Assembly (NCBI GenBank): GCA_007115705.1
Contig: QXEO01002089.1
Coordinates: 1,697,035-1,761,034, forward strand
Length of the DNA: 64,000 nt
Origin: Dactylis glomerata
Lineage: Eukaryota > Streptophyta > Magnoliopsida > Poales > Poaceae
Reading direction: 5' to 3'
The notes under the pieces are model-generated. The model had not been told where the DNA came from. It saw nothing but the letters and a program-made list of their open reading frames with translations, and searched no databases. Positions 36,933 through 48,534 of this stretch are shown in pieces; within the stretch, counting starts at the first letter, position 1, and the number at the start of each line of letters is the position of its first letter. The position numbers and the translations under genes were made by a program.

Positions 36933-37350
36933 TTAGCAGGGGGGCGGCGCGGCCGGCGTTGCGCTAGCTGCAGGCAGGGGTGGGCGGCCGGCATCTGCAG
37001 GGCAGGGGGTGGGCGCGCGGCGCTGCTGCAGGGGGCTGCACGTGGGCGGCGCTGCTGTAGGGGTGGCGCTCGGCCGGCGTTCTGCAGGGGGCGGCACGGG
37101 CGGCGCCGCGGGCTCGGGCGGCGGCTCGGGGCACGGGCGTGCGCGGGCTCGGGCGGCGGCTCGGGCGGCGGCTCAGGGCGGCCGGCGTTGCTGGAGGGGG
37201 CGATGCGGTTGGTGGCGGCGCTCGTGCAGGGGACGTCCGGCGGCGGCGGTCGACGGATTCGGGCGACCGCAACGTTGTAGACCTCGATCTCCTCCGCGCT
37301 AGAAACTGCTAAGTGTTGGGGCAAGAAGATGGGCGGCGCGGCTTATATAC
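36933..37350 (-). promoter_or_regulatory. TATA box and GC-rich leader exon of CACTA-1 ORF2 (inferred)
   Basis: TATATAAG on the minus strand (37,342-37,350 on the plus axis) is followed by a GC-rich stretch. It ends AAG/GTAATT at about 36,932, a good donor. An acceptor CTGTCTTTAG lies just before the ATG exon at 36,237. The GC-rich stretch gives many chance ORFs in both strands, which I leave out. Confidence 0.5.
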
Positions 37351-37359
37351 CCGCACCAT

Positions 37360-37550
37360 TTTAGTCCCGGTTGGTGGCTTCAACCGGCACTAAAGGGGGG
37401 TCTTTAGTCCCGGTTGAAGCCACCAACCGGGACTAAAGGGTCTTTAGTCCCGGTTGGTGGCTTCAACCGGAACTAAAGACATTTGGGTGGTTCGCGCCCA
37501 TGCCCCAGACCTTTAGTCCCGGTTGGTGAAACCAACCGGGATTAAAGGGA
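37360..37550. repeat. Internal cluster of TTTAGTCCCGGTTGG motifs in CACTA-1
   Basis: Alternating direct and inverted copies (TTTAGTCCCGGTTGGTGGC with GCCACCAACCGGGACTAAA) make perfect small hairpins. This is the same core as in the subterminal regions, but 5 kb inside the element. Confidence 0.75.
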
Positions 37551-37560
37551 TAATAAATGC

Positions 37561-37938
37561 GCGCCAAGGCCTTATATTTTTTCAGATTTCATTTGAATAT
37601 GAAATTTGAATTTCAATTTGAATAACTTCTATATATTTTAGAATCTGACAAAACTTTGAATATGAAAAGTGTTTGAAATTTAATAACTAATTCAAACCTA
37701 TTTTGTATTTTCAAAATCAATTAATCTAACTATTTAAACAATTAACTATTTTGCCATTTTCAATTAAAACTATATTGATTAATATTCTTTTTCAATATTT
37801 TAGAATCTGACAAAACTTTGAATATGAAAAGTGTTTGAAATTGAATAACTAATTCAAAACTATTTTCTATTTTCAAAATCAATTAATTAATGTAACTATT
37901 TAAACAATTAACTATTTTGCCATTTTCAATTAAAACAC
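37561..37938. other. AT-rich non-coding segment of CACTA-1
   Basis: Direct repeats of about 180 bp built from GAATCTGACAAAACTTTGAA and TTTGCCATTTTCAATTAAA; no ORF. CACTA-2 has three such copies at 60,250-60,710. Confidence 0.5.
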
Positions 37939-38240
37939 AACCGAGGCGGAGCTTCCGAAGATGGAGTCTTTCACGGGCTTGCAGGGAAATTTTTCCGAGG
38001 CGGAGCTTCCGAAGATGCCGTAGGGCGTGAGCACCAACGACATCTTCGAGAAACTCCGCCACGGGAGATTTCCCAACCCTTTCCTCCATAACTATTAGAG
38101 GAGATGGAGTCTTTCACGGGCTTGCAGGGAAATTTTTCCGAGGCGGAGCTTCCGAAGATGCCGTAGGGCGTGAGCACCAACGACATCTTCGAGAAACTCC
38201 GCCACGGGAGATTTCCCAACCCTTTCCTCCATCCATGGGG
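37939..38240. repeat. Tandem duplication (~143 bp unit) in CACTA-1
   Basis: A unit containing GATGGAGTCTTTCACGGGC and GAGAAACTCCGCCACGGGAG occurs twice in tandem. CACTA-2 carries one copy at about 60,712-60,870. On the minus strand each unit reads as a short open frame starting MEERVGKSP. This could be a captured gene scrap, but the source is unknown. Confidence 0.6.
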
Positions 38241-38404
38241 ATGAAACTCTCCCTGCCTTCAAGTTGTGCTTGCCATGGCGTATCGATGCTCCTTTTATAG
38301 GCACGGCGCCGCTTCTACTTTTGTCTTGTTCCTCCGACAGGGGCGTCGTGCGCTACATGCTTTATCTCATCGAGCAGTGCATCCACCCACGCATCCTTAT
38401 CCTG

Positions 38405-38560
38405 CCAACAGCTTTAGTCTCAGTTGCACCCACCAGCCGGGACTAAAGGTTACCCACACGTCCTTATCCCACCGACAGTTTTAGTCTCGGTTGCACCCAC
38501 CAGCCGGGACTAAAGGTTACCCACACGTCCTTATCCCACCGACAGTTTTAGCTATATATA
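38405..38560. repeat. TTTAGTCTCGG / CCGGGACTAAAGG tandem units
   Basis: About two copies of a ~64-bp unit with TTTAGTCTCGGTTGCACCC, the inverted CCGGGACTAAAGG and a CCTTATCCCACC tail. They lie upstream of a TATATATATG box at about 38,555 and the plus-strand ORF. Confidence 0.7.
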
Positions 38561-38627
38561 TGTAGGCTTGGCCTCCATTTACATATCATATCTAGACTCA
38601 TATCTGCAAACCTCATAACTCTCTTCC

Positions 38628-39154
38628 ATGGCTTCCATCGTATCTCTAACCCCCAGGAGGCAGAGGCGCTTTGCGCCTCAAACTACCCCTGCCCACCGGG
38701 CTACCGCGTCCCCACCGGCTGGATGCTGAGCGTCGGAGGCGTACCGGTCCCTCCTGTCCCTCTAGGTGTGGCGCGCCAAATGGCCATCACGAATCACTAC
38801 TACTTCGAGCTCACACCGGAGCAGCGGAGGAATCCCCAGTGGCATCCCGACTACAGCCCGACTTGGGACGCCTTCTTCATCAATCGGCGTGAGAGTGCGC
38901 TTGCCAGGCACGAGGAGGACGGCCCGCCTCGTTTGAACTTCAACGAGGCCGGCCGTCGGCTGTGGTGGCGCGGCCGGACTCTCCAGAGCGTCATGGCCTA
39001 CCGTGGCCCCCGCCTGCGCTACCCTCAGTCTCAGCCCACACGTGCTCACCGGCTGAGGTTTGACTACCGCGACCCCGATGCCAGCGACGACGACGTCGGC
39101 GACTACGACGACTACAGTGGCGACGTTTATAGGGCTAGGCATGACTATGACTGA
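38628..39154 (+). pseudogene. CACTA-1 third gene, 1-bp deletion
   Basis: This is homologous to the intact ORF at 61,310-61,837. The ATG at 38,628 is followed by MASIV. The run of six C after CTAA in CACTA-2 is five here, shifting the frame at about codon 10. The original frame is readable from about 38,723 (MLSVGG) to the stop at 39,154 and ends in the same acidic D/Y-rich tail. Function unknown. Confidence 0.75.
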
Positions 39155-39353
39155 ATCACTCCAACATTCGAAAACTAGTTCGGTCGATTGTGACTTAATC
39201 TGACCATGTACTTTAATTCCAGTTCAATCGTTTCCCCGCCTCTCGTGAGTGTTATTGTGATACATGATTAGAACAATACATTACATAAAATGCTTAATAC
39301 ATGATTAGAACAATACATGATTAGAACAATACATTATTATACATGATTACACA

Positions 39354-40403
39354 TCATTTCTTCGCTAGTGTCCCTTGCTTACGATTGTGGCGTAACCATG
39401 GAGAATCTTCATTATTTAACTTGAGGCTTGTGTCAGTGTTCACTCTGAAGGGCGGAATTTCACCAAACTGATTATAATCTTGTGACATGTCTGTCTTGTC
39501 CTCCACTCCCACGATGGTTCTTTTCCCTGAAAGAACTATGTGGCGCTTTGGTTCATCACATGATGTATTCGCTTTGGTTCTTTTTCTTGGTTTGCTACTC
39601 ATGTCCTTCACATAGAAAACCTGAGCCACATCTTTGGCTAGGACGAATGGTTCATCAAGGTACCCTAGATTGTTGAGATCCACCGTTGTCATTCCGTACT
39701 GCTCGTCCAACTTTACCCCGCCTCCTGTCATCTTCACCCATTTGCACCGAAACAAAGGAACCTTAAAGTTAGGTCCATAATCAAGCTCCCATATCTCTTC
39801 TATGTAACCATAATATGTGTCCGTTCGCCCTTTGCCAGTTACTCCATCAAAGCGGACACCACTGTTTTGGTTGGTGCTTTTTTTATCTTGGGCGACCGTG
39901 TAAAATGTATTCGCATTTATCTCGTACCCTTGGAAAGTCAATATAGTCGAAGATGGTAATTTGGCTAGCAAGTACAACTGCTCTTCAACAACAGTGTCAT
40001 TCATGAGACGTCTTTGCAACCAAACGCCGAAAGTCGCCATGTGGAGCTGTAAAACAAAGGACTCAGGCTCCCCTGGGTTTGCTTGGCGTACAATATTCTT
40101 GTATTCCTCACTGTACGGAGCCACCAAGAGGGAATTTTGTAGAACTGTGTAGTGTGCTTGAGTCAACGAATGACCATCCCTATATATCATTGGTTTCTTT
40201 CCGATCGTGCCTTTTCCACTAAGTCTCCCCTCATGACGCGATTGAGGAAGACCAATCGGCTTAAGGTCGGGAACAAAGTCAGCACAAAACTCAATGACCT
40301 CCTCTGTTCCATATCCCTTGACGATGCTTCCTTCTGGCCTAGCACGGTTACGAACATATTTCTTTAAGACTCGCATGAACCTCTCAAAGGGGAACATATT
40401 GTA
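39354..40403 (-). pseudogene. CACTA-1 TNP2 transposase, 3' remnant
   Basis: 347 codons from MFPFERFMRVLKKYV to the stop at 39,354 match the C-terminal half of the CACTA-2 transposase, including the DUF4216-like LFRCKWV block. Upstream of about 40,404 the sequence switches abruptly to unrelated AT-rich DNA. The catalytic N-terminal part is deleted, so this copy cannot make transposase. Confidence 0.85.
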
Positions 40404-40780
40404 TAAAAAAAGCTATATATGTGCATGACAAATTTCTACTTCATACTCATTTTGGTCAACATACAAGTACACCACCTCTACACATGTGCAAACTAAGGAA
40501 TTAATTTAAGCTCAAATGCTATATAAATCAAATAAACTCCTATAATTACTCCCAATTTATAGCCACAAATCTCACCACATCTAGAGCATTATATGAGCTA
40601 AATTAGCAATTAAAGATGAGAGAGTAAAGTTGCTAACCTTTTGAACCAATTAGATAGATGAAATAACTCAAAATCTTAGATTATTTTGATAAAAAAATCG
40701 GGCATGACCTCTCCACTCAATCCAAAGCTTCCGACCACCATTGGTGTACTGGCAGGCTCGGGGGAAGAGAAGCTGGATTT
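40404..40780 (-). other. AT-rich 5' part of CACTA-1 after the internal deletion
   Basis: No ORF. It probably represents the untranslated or intronic beginning of the transposase gene next to the right end, joined to the remnant by a deletion. Confidence 0.4.
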
Positions 40781-41074
40781 TGTAGGCGACGGTCTTTAGT
40801 CCCGGTCCATGTTAAAGACCGGGATTAAAGGTCACCCTTTAGTCCCGGTCGTTAACACAGGCCGGGACTAAAGGCCGCCGCCCGTGGGGTTCCCGCCCGC
40901 CAACCCTTTTGTCCCGGTCCGTGTTAACGACCGGGACTAAAGGTCCATTACGAACCGGGACTAGGTGCTGGCCGTGCCCCAGCGGAACGAACCGGGACTA
41001 ATGCCCCCTTTAGTCCCGGCCCAAATAGTTTGGGGACTAAAGGTGGCGGATAGAAGCCTCTTTTTCCACTAGTG
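40781..41074. repeat. Right terminal and subterminal repeats of CACTA-1
   Basis: Multiple direct and inverted TTTAGTCCCGG copies, followed by the inverted terminal repeat ending CCACTAGTG. Confidence 0.75.
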
Positions 41075-41713
41075 ATTACACCATGAAAGGAGGAATAGAT
41101 CACTCAAACTATCATAGCAATAATTATTCTCATAATCCACAAGAGATCACAATCATAGCCTAAACCAAGTACCACCATGATGCACGCACTGTCACCGTTA
41201 CACCATAGCAGGAGGAATAGATTACTTTAATAACATCACTAGAGTACACAAAATATCTGAATAATAACATGTACTTATTCAACATGATACAAAGCTCACG
41301 ATCACATAAAGATCACATCATGGGAGAGAGAGGTGAACCACATAGCTACCGGTAGAGCCCTTAGCCCCGGGGATGAACTACTCCCTCCTCATCATAGGAG
41401 ACAGCAAGGTTGATGGAGATGGCGGTGAGGTCGATGGAGACGGCGGAGATGGCGATGGAGACCGATGGAGATGGCTCTGGGGGCACTTCCCTGTCCCGGC
41501 AGGGTGCCGGAACAGAGACTTCTGTCCCCCGAAATTCGTCGGTGACGGCGGCGGAGCTGCGGAACTGTTTCTGGAAAATTGCCGACTCCCCTAGGGTTTT
41601 CCGTCCCGAGGCTTCTTATAGGCGAAGGGGCGATGTCAGGGGTGGGACCAGGCGCCCTCACACATGGCTGGCGCGGCCAGGGGCCTGGCCATGCCACCAT
41701 GGTGTGTGGGGCC

Positions 41714-43336
41714 TGCTACTCGGTGATGGCGCCAGAAAAGAGCTGGTGGCGCGTAGTTGACGTGGAGCAGTAAGTCCTTGTGCGTGGTGAATGACCAGCC
41801 CGTTGGGAACCCCAAGAGGAAGGTATGATGAGTGTAGCGGCTAGTTTTCCCTCAGTTAAGATACCAAGGTTTATCGATCAGGAGAGGAGAGACGGCGACG
41901 ACTGAAGTTGTTGTGGAACCTGCACACACACAACCAAGTACTTTGTTCCCAACTTGCGATGAGGTTGTCAATCTCACCGGTTTGCTTGAAACAAAGATTA
42001 TGAGCGTATCGAGTGGAAAACAATATAATATGCGAGTAAAGTAAACAGTACGGGAAAAGTAAACAGGTGATTGCAATATGATTAAAATAGGACCGGGGTC
42101 CACAGTTCACTAGTGGTGTCTCTCCATAGATAAAATAACATGCTGGGTAAACAAATTACAGTTGGGCAATTGATAGAATAAAGATAAACGTGATATGTCA
42201 AGAAGATCACTATGAGATTTACTCTGGGCATTACAACAAAATACATAGACCGCCATCCAACTGCATCTATGACTAATAATCCACCCTCGGGGATATCAAT
42301 CCGAACACCCCAAAAGTATTAAGTTGCGAACAACAGATAATTGCATTAAGCAAAGTGTGTAATGTAAACAAAGCATATGCCCTTGAGCATATGAATGTTG
42401 TTTTCTCCCTAGTAGCAACAGCACATCTACCACCTTAGAGGTTTCTGTCACTCCCCCAGGTGAAATAGAGACATGAACCCACTATCGAGCATAAATACCC
42501 CCTCTTGGAGTCACTAGCAACTACTCGGCCAAGATAGCTACTAACAACGGAGAGCATGCAAGATCATAAACAACATAGAGATAACAAAAGATATAATTTA
42601 GTACAGCAACTTAATCATAAACACCAATATTCATCGGATCCCAACAAACCAACATCATAGAATTACATAACGGTGATCTCAATCATGTAGGGCAGCTCAT
42701 GAGATCTAAACATGAAGCACATGGTGGAGAAGACAACCATCTAGCTACTGCTATGGACCCGTAGTCCAAGGTAGACTATTCACTCATCGCTCCGGAGGCA
42801 AGCATGGCGATGAAGAAGACCTCCGGTGGCGATTCCCCTCTCCGGCAGGGTGCCGGGAAGAGCTTCTGGACCCTCCCGATCTTCGGGTCGACGGTGGCGG
42901 CGGATCGCGATGTGTTCTGGAAATCTGATCGGGTACTTAGGTTTTTTCCGTCGGGGGGTCTTTATAGGCGAAGGGGCGATGTCAGAGGTGGAGCCAGGCT
43001 CCCTCACACGGGCCCGGCGCGGCCAGGGGGCTGGCCGCGCCACCCCTGTGTGTGGGGCCCTGGTGGCCCCTCTCCGTCTCTCCTTCGGATGTCTGGAAGC
43101 TTCCGGGAAAAATAAGACTTCAGGAGCTTGTTTCGTCCAATTCCGAGAATATTTCCTGTGTATCACTTCTGAAACACAAAAACAGCAGAAAACAGGAAAC
43201 TGGCACTGTGGCACTTGTTAATAGGTTAGTTCCGGAAAATGCAAAAAAACGCCACTAAGTGTAACGAAACAATAGGCAAATGGTGTAAAAACAAGCATGG
43301 AGCATCAAAAATTATAGATACGTTTGAGACGTATCA
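41714..43336 (-). repeat. 3' LTR of element B
   Basis: On the minus strand it starts TGATACGTCTCAAACG, like the A family, and has a TATAAAG box near 42,960. Its plus-axis start (TGCTACTCGG) differs from the A family, so the LTR halves have different histories. Confidence 0.85.
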
Positions 43337-46275
43337 AGCATCCCCAAGCTTAACTCCTGCTCGTCCTCGAGTAGGTAAGTGATAACAAAAGAATAATTTT
43401 TGAGGTGACATGCACCTACACAATCTTGATCATATATGTAAGCATTGGTGAGCTGGGATCAATAGAACTTAAAACATGGGCATGAAAGATATAATCATGA
43501 CAATAAGAACTTAGAAACCATGTTGTAAACATGCAAATGAACACAAACAAAAGATCATGATAATGAAACAATGAAAGTCAAACGTGTGTTCAAATCATAA
43601 GGAAAAACATACAAATGGTTTTCAGCTTGTCCTTCAAAGAGAGCAAAACATAAATGCATAGGACACCTTCAAGTTTAAGAGGGCGACTAGATACAAATAA
43701 TTTAAGAACAAGTGAAACCAACAATATGAGTCAATCAATGAACTTTGGGACAATGCATATCACACTAAGAATGACAAGTATGCTCTCTTAATGGTGCATA
43801 AAGAAAGAAGGTGGTGACTCAACATAAAAGTAAAAGAAAGGCCCTTCGCAGAGGGAAGCAGTGATTGCAAGTTTTATAACCTTCAAAAATTATGGTACTT
43901 ACCGGCTTTGAGCTCTCATTGCCCCCATCATAAGCATCTTGAATGGTTAAAGTTAATGCGAGAACAATTATGATGCATATGCTTGACAAATCATAAGTTG
44001 AAGACCTCGTGCCCCGTGAATACGAGTACCCAAACCTCATGCTACTTTACTTAGAGTCCCAAGCAAGGCTCTTGTCATTGTAAATATATGTGTATCATCG
44101 AGAACCGCCAATGGGGTACCTCCATGCCCGATGACATGGAACAAGCCCACACCTAAATGACAGGACAAGCAGACAATGAACACCTCGACATCTCTTTTAT
44201 TTGCTATATTGTTTAGCTTTTTATTGTGAGATGCGTCGTCGAATGTTCACCATGGGTATGCTGCAAATTTCCACCATGAATTATGCATGGCTTAGATTGG
44301 CGGCCCGGCGTTTCCCTAACACATATAAAAACTCCATGATCCTCACAAGATTCCCAACTCATTTCACACCGCGGGCATCCATAAACAAAAGATCACGATA
44401 TCAACTCAAATAAGAAGTGCAATGTTGAAAGCTTGCCCCATGACAGCATGGCTGGGCTAGAATCCAACTTACAACTTGCAAGCATAACAACTCAACATAA
44501 GAGACCACAATGTCAAATTTTTAAGAACAGGAAAAAGTAAAGTGTGCCTTCCGGTTCGTGAGAGCTTTACTGACCGAATTTCGCATAACACTGGTAAGAG
44601 TTTAATTTGAAGAGAATATAAAAGCAAGTCAAATTTACTTGGAATAGCAAATTGCTAGTAGGTATGTATGGTGGACACTTTGGAAAACTTTGGCTTTTAG
44701 GAGTTGGATGCACGAGTAGAGCTCATACTCAGTACAAGGCGAGGGCTAGCAAAAGACTGGGAGCGACCAACTAAGAGAGCAATAATGGCCATAATCATGC
44801 AAAGCGACAAAGCGACATTAAAAGAAGCATAAGATGGCATCAAAAGTCAAAAACTAAATGATCATGAAGGCTAATGGCGACTTTGTATGAGTCTAACATG
44901 TGTGAGCATGCGCCAAGTCAACCCAAATAAAGCATCAAGGAGAAAACCAAAATAATGCTTCCATACAATAAAAACAACGCATGATTTTTTTCAAAGGCTC
45001 ATTAAGCAATCTCAGTTATTTGAGACAAGTCATGCTACAGCAAAACCACTAAGCATACTATCAAAAAGACATCAAGCATGACATGAAAAAGCCTAAGCCG
45101 CAGTCTACACAAGCTCCTTCTTGTACCACTATTTTGCACAAAGCTTTTTCTCTTTTCCAACACCATTTGAAATTTTTACAAATACCTCTTTTGATGAAAA
45201 CCAATAAAGATCAGAGGCAAAAATACACCTTGATGAAAATATATGACAATATCTGAACGCAAATCAAGGCGAAAACGAAAACCAAAAGCAGTAGCAGAAA
45301 AAGTAGAACGCTCGATTTTTAATAAGAGTGAAAACTAGAGCGTTCTTTGCAAATGAAAACGAGTACATCTCCTCCAAAGAAAATTTGTTGGGGTCCAACC
45401 ATTTATTGCAGCAAACAAACAAACTAAACCAACTAAGAAAACTAAAACAACTGACGCTCCAAGAAAAACACATAGTGCATGAAGCAATAAAAATATAGTG
45501 TTTTGAAAGGTGACCTGATTTTTGCCGATGAAGAAGGGGTGCCTCGGGGGCATCCCCAAGCTTTGACGCTTGTACTTCTTGGATATTTCTTGGGGTGATG
45601 CATGGTCATCCCCAAGCTTGAGCTTTTGTCCATTCTTCAACTCATCTCATCATTCTCCAATCCCTACACTTGAAAACTTCCTTCATACAAAACTAAACAC
45701 AATTCTATTAGCAACATTAGTGTAAGCATAAAATATATTCAACCTCTTTTAGCTTCAGGTTTCAACTCAAAACCACCACATATAAAGTATATACTACTGT
45801 AGCAACTTCCCAAAAGGTTCCATGATAAAAAAGAACTCAAAAGAAAGCGATAAAGTGGCAAAAACAAATATTGGCAGAAATCTGTCAAAACAGAACAGCT
45901 GACAAAGGACGAATTTTTGAAAGGTTTTCTGTTGCTCAAATCAAAAAGTGTTCAACTAACAAAAGTTTGGATATAACCTGGGGCATATGCACAAGAAATC
46001 GCAGGTCCAAAAGATAAACAGAGAATTTATACGAATTTTTACGGTGCAGCACCGAAAACAGTTTCAGGACAGCAATAACCCCAAATCTTTACCTCGCTCA
46101 AATTAGAGTCTTCTCTTGGCACAAAAACGAAATAAACAAGATAAGGAGCGGTCATTATAGTAGTAATGACTTCCAAGACTCAAATAAAAGAAAAAGTACT
46201 GAAAAGAAAACATTGGGTTTTCTCCCAAGAGTGCTTTTCTTTAACGCCTTTGAGCTAGGCGCAGAAAATTGCGAA
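43337..46275 (-). other. Non-coding interior of element B
   Basis: Colinear with the A1 interior (12,762-15,660), including the GGGGATGCT purine tract next to the LTR. No reverse transcriptase, RNase H or integrase in any frame. Confidence 0.6.
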
Positions 46276-48339
46276 TCAAGTAATATCAAGTGATGAAGCA
46301 TCAAGCTCATAATTTGCTCTAAGAATAGAGTCAAAAAGTAATTTCTTCCTCTTCCTAGGGAAGTGTTCCATACCTTTCTTTAGTGGGAATTGATATTTGA
46401 TGGTGCCTTCCCTCATATCAATGATGGCACCTACAGTTCGAAGAAAAGGTCTTCCCAAAATAATAGGACATGAAGCATGGCATTCAACGTCCATAACAAG
46501 AAAATCAACAGGAACAAGGTTATTGTTAACCACAATAAGAACATCATTAATCCTTCCCAAAGGTTTCTTCTTAGCAACATCAGCAATGGGAACATCAAAA
46601 TAACACTTTTCAAGCGGTGGTAAATCAAGCATGTCATAAATCTTTCTAGGTATGATAGAAATACTAGCACTTAGATCACATAAAGCATGGCAATCATAAC
46701 CATTAACATGCATATCAATGATGGGTTCCCAACCATCTTCTAACTTCTTGGGAACAGAGGCTTTTTGCTTCAAGTTTTCATCCCTAATTTTTATGAGAGC
46801 ATTGGTAATATGCTTGGTAAAAGCAATATTTAAAGAACTAGCATTGGGAGTCAAAGCAAGCTTTTGCAAGAACAAAATAACTTCAGATATATTGCAGCCA
46901 TCAACATCAAAATCATTAAAAGAAATAGAGCTATCATCTCCCACACTCTGAAAAATTTCAGCACTCTTTTGAGAAAAAGTTTTGGCAGTTTTAGGCTTTT
47001 TGACACAAGGAGTGGGAGTTTTCTCTACACCAATCAAAGTGAGAGGATTGCTATCAGTAGGAGAAACATCATTAGAGGTAGTAATGGTACATACCTTGGT
47101 CTCACTAGCCATCTCATCTTCTCTTTCCCACCTAGCATGCAATTCCGCTAACAATCTAATATTTTCATCAATTCCAACTTGGATAGCATTAGCGGTAGTA
47201 ACAACATTGCTCACTTTCACATCATTAGGAAACACTTTTAGTTTCAGAAGTTCAACATCATGAGCAAGGCAATCAACCTTAGAAGCAAGAATATCAATTT
47301 TGCCTAACTTTTCCTCAACAGACTTATTAAAAACAGTTTGCTTACCGATGAAGTCCTTGAGCATTACCTCAAGCTCGGAGGGCGCGGCCCTAGTGTTGTT
47401 GTAGGGGTTACCATAAGAATTACCATAACCATTACCATTGGTAGAAGGATACGGCCTATAATTGTTACTAGCAAAATTCTTCCTATAAGCATTGTTATTA
47501 AAATTATTGTTCCTAATGAAATTCACATCAACATGCTCTTCTTGAGCAACCAAAGAGGCCAAAGGAACATTACTAGGATCAACGTGAGTCCTATCATTAG
47601 CAAGCATAGCCATAATGGTATCAATCTTATCATTCAAGGAAGAGGTTTCCTCAATAGAATTTACCTTCTTACCTTGTGGAGCTCTCTCGGTGTGCCATTC
47701 GGAATAATTTACCATCATGTTGTCGAGTAGCTTTGATGCGGCGCCCAAGGTAAGGGACATAAAAGTGCCTCCAGCAGCTGAATCAAGTAGGTTCCTTGAA
47801 GAAAAATTCAGTCCTGCATAAAAAGTTTGGATAATCATCCAAGTAGTCAGTCCATGAGTGGGGCAATTCTTTATCATAGATTTCATTCTTTCCCAAGCCT
47901 GAGCAACATGTTCATTATCAAACTGAGTAAACTTCATAATATTGCTGCGCAAAGCTATAATCTTAGCAGGAGGATAGTATCTACCAATAAAAGCATCCTT
48001 ACACTTAGCCCATGAATCAATACTATTCTTAGTCAAAGACAGCAACCAATCTTTAGCTTTTCCTCTCAAAGAAAAAGGAAACAACTTGAGCTTAATAATA
48101 TCACTATCAACATCTTTATATTTCTGCATCTCACATAGCTCAACAAAATTGTTGAGATGAGCTGCAGCATCTTCAGTACTAGCACCAGAAAATTGCTCTT
48201 TCATAACAAGGTTCAATAAAGCAGGCTTAATCTCATAAAAGTTTGCAGCAGTAGCAGGTGGTGCAATAGGAGTGCAGATAAAATCACCATTGTTTGTGCT
48301 AGTAAAGTCACACAACTTGGTGTTTTCAGGGTTGGCCAT
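46276..48339 (-). CDS. gag-protease of element B (Athila-like)
   Basis: Intact 687-codon frame beginning MANPENTKL about 170 bp after the primer site. Residues about 50-190 form a retrotransposon gag domain (FSLRGKAKDWLLSL, then W..MK..IKNCPTHGL). Residues about 290-330 are an N/Y/G-rich linker without a clear zinc knuckle, followed by a coiled-coil-like stretch. Residues about 565-670 are a retropepsin-like domain, with CDLSASISIIP at the active site and IILGRPFL further on. Athila-group proteases usually read DLGAS there; the Gly is Ser here, which may weaken activity. It should form particles but needs polymerase in trans. Confidence 0.85.
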   Translation of the reverse strand: MANPENTKLCDFTSTNNGDFICTPIAPPATAANFYEIKPALLNLVMKEQFSGASTEDAAAHLNNFVELCEMQKYKDVDSDIIKLKLFPFSLRGKAKDWLLSLTKNSIDSWAKCKDAFIGRYYPPAKIIALRSNIMKFTQFDNEHVAQAWERMKSMIKNCPTHGLTTWMIIQTFYAGLNFSSRNLLDSAAGGTFMSLTLGAASKLLDNMMVNYSEWHTERAPQGKKVNSIEETSSLNDKIDTIMAMLANDRTHVDPSNVPLASLVAQEEHVDVNFIRNNNFNNNAYRKNFASNNYRPYPSTNGNGYGNSYGNPYNNTRAAPSELEVMLKDFIGKQTVFNKSVEEKLGKIDILASKVDCLAHDVELLKLKVFPNDVKVSNVVTTANAIQVGIDENIRLLAELHARWEREDEMASETKVCTITTSNDVSPTDSNPLTLIGVEKTPTPCVKKPKTAKTFSQKSAEIFQSVGDDSSISFNDFDVDGCNISEVILFLQKLALTPNASSLNIAFTKHITNALIKIRDENLKQKASVPKKLEDGWEPIIDMHVNGYDCHALCDLSASISIIPRKIYDMLDLPPLEKCYFDVPIADVAKKKPLGRINDVLIVVNNNLVPVDFLVMDVECHASCPIILGRPFLRTVGAIIDMREGTIKYQFPLKKGMEHFPRKRKKLLFDSILRANYELDASSLDIT

Positions 48340-48507
48340 TTCAGCAAAACGAAAGTAAACAAGTAAAAACAGCTACCAAGGATTCTAATTTTTTTGGGTT
48401 TTTGATAAAAAAAACGATGCAGGTAAAATAAATAAAGTAAAGCAAAACAATAACAAAGTAAAGGATGTGTGTGCGAAAAACTCCCCTCGCAGAAGTCTTC
48501 TCTTCCT

Positions 48508-48524
48508 CCCCGGCAACGGCGCCA
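48508..48524 (-). other. Primer-binding site of element B (tRNA-Asp type)
   Basis: The minus strand reads TGGCGCCGTTGCCGGGG, complementary to the tRNA-Asp 3' end, 10 bp from the LTR. Confidence 0.75.
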
Positions 48525-48534
48525 GAAAAGAAGC

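Larger units (their letters stand above)
31840..41074 (-). mobile_element. CACTA-1 (En/Spm-type DNA transposon), inserted in the A2 LTR
   Basis: Ends CACTGGTGGAAAAAGGGCC (left) and, inverted, CACTAGTGGAAAAAGAGGC (right), with a 3-bp duplication ATT (31,837-31,839 and 41,075-41,077). Removing it restores the LTR reading GTCAACATTACACC seen in A1. Subterminal regions are packed with TTTAGTCCCGG in both orientations. Genes inside are a Ulp1-bearing ORF (minus), a small plus-strand ORF and a truncated TNP2 transposase (minus), all damaged. It is closely similar to CACTA-2. Confidence 0.9.

Noticed and set aside
42780..43214. 144-codon minus-strand ORF, repeated at 49,601-50,035, with overlapping plus-strand ORFs
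   Set aside because: It lies in the transcribed part of the element B LTRs. Frames on both strands are open because the sequence is GC-rich, and no motif is present.
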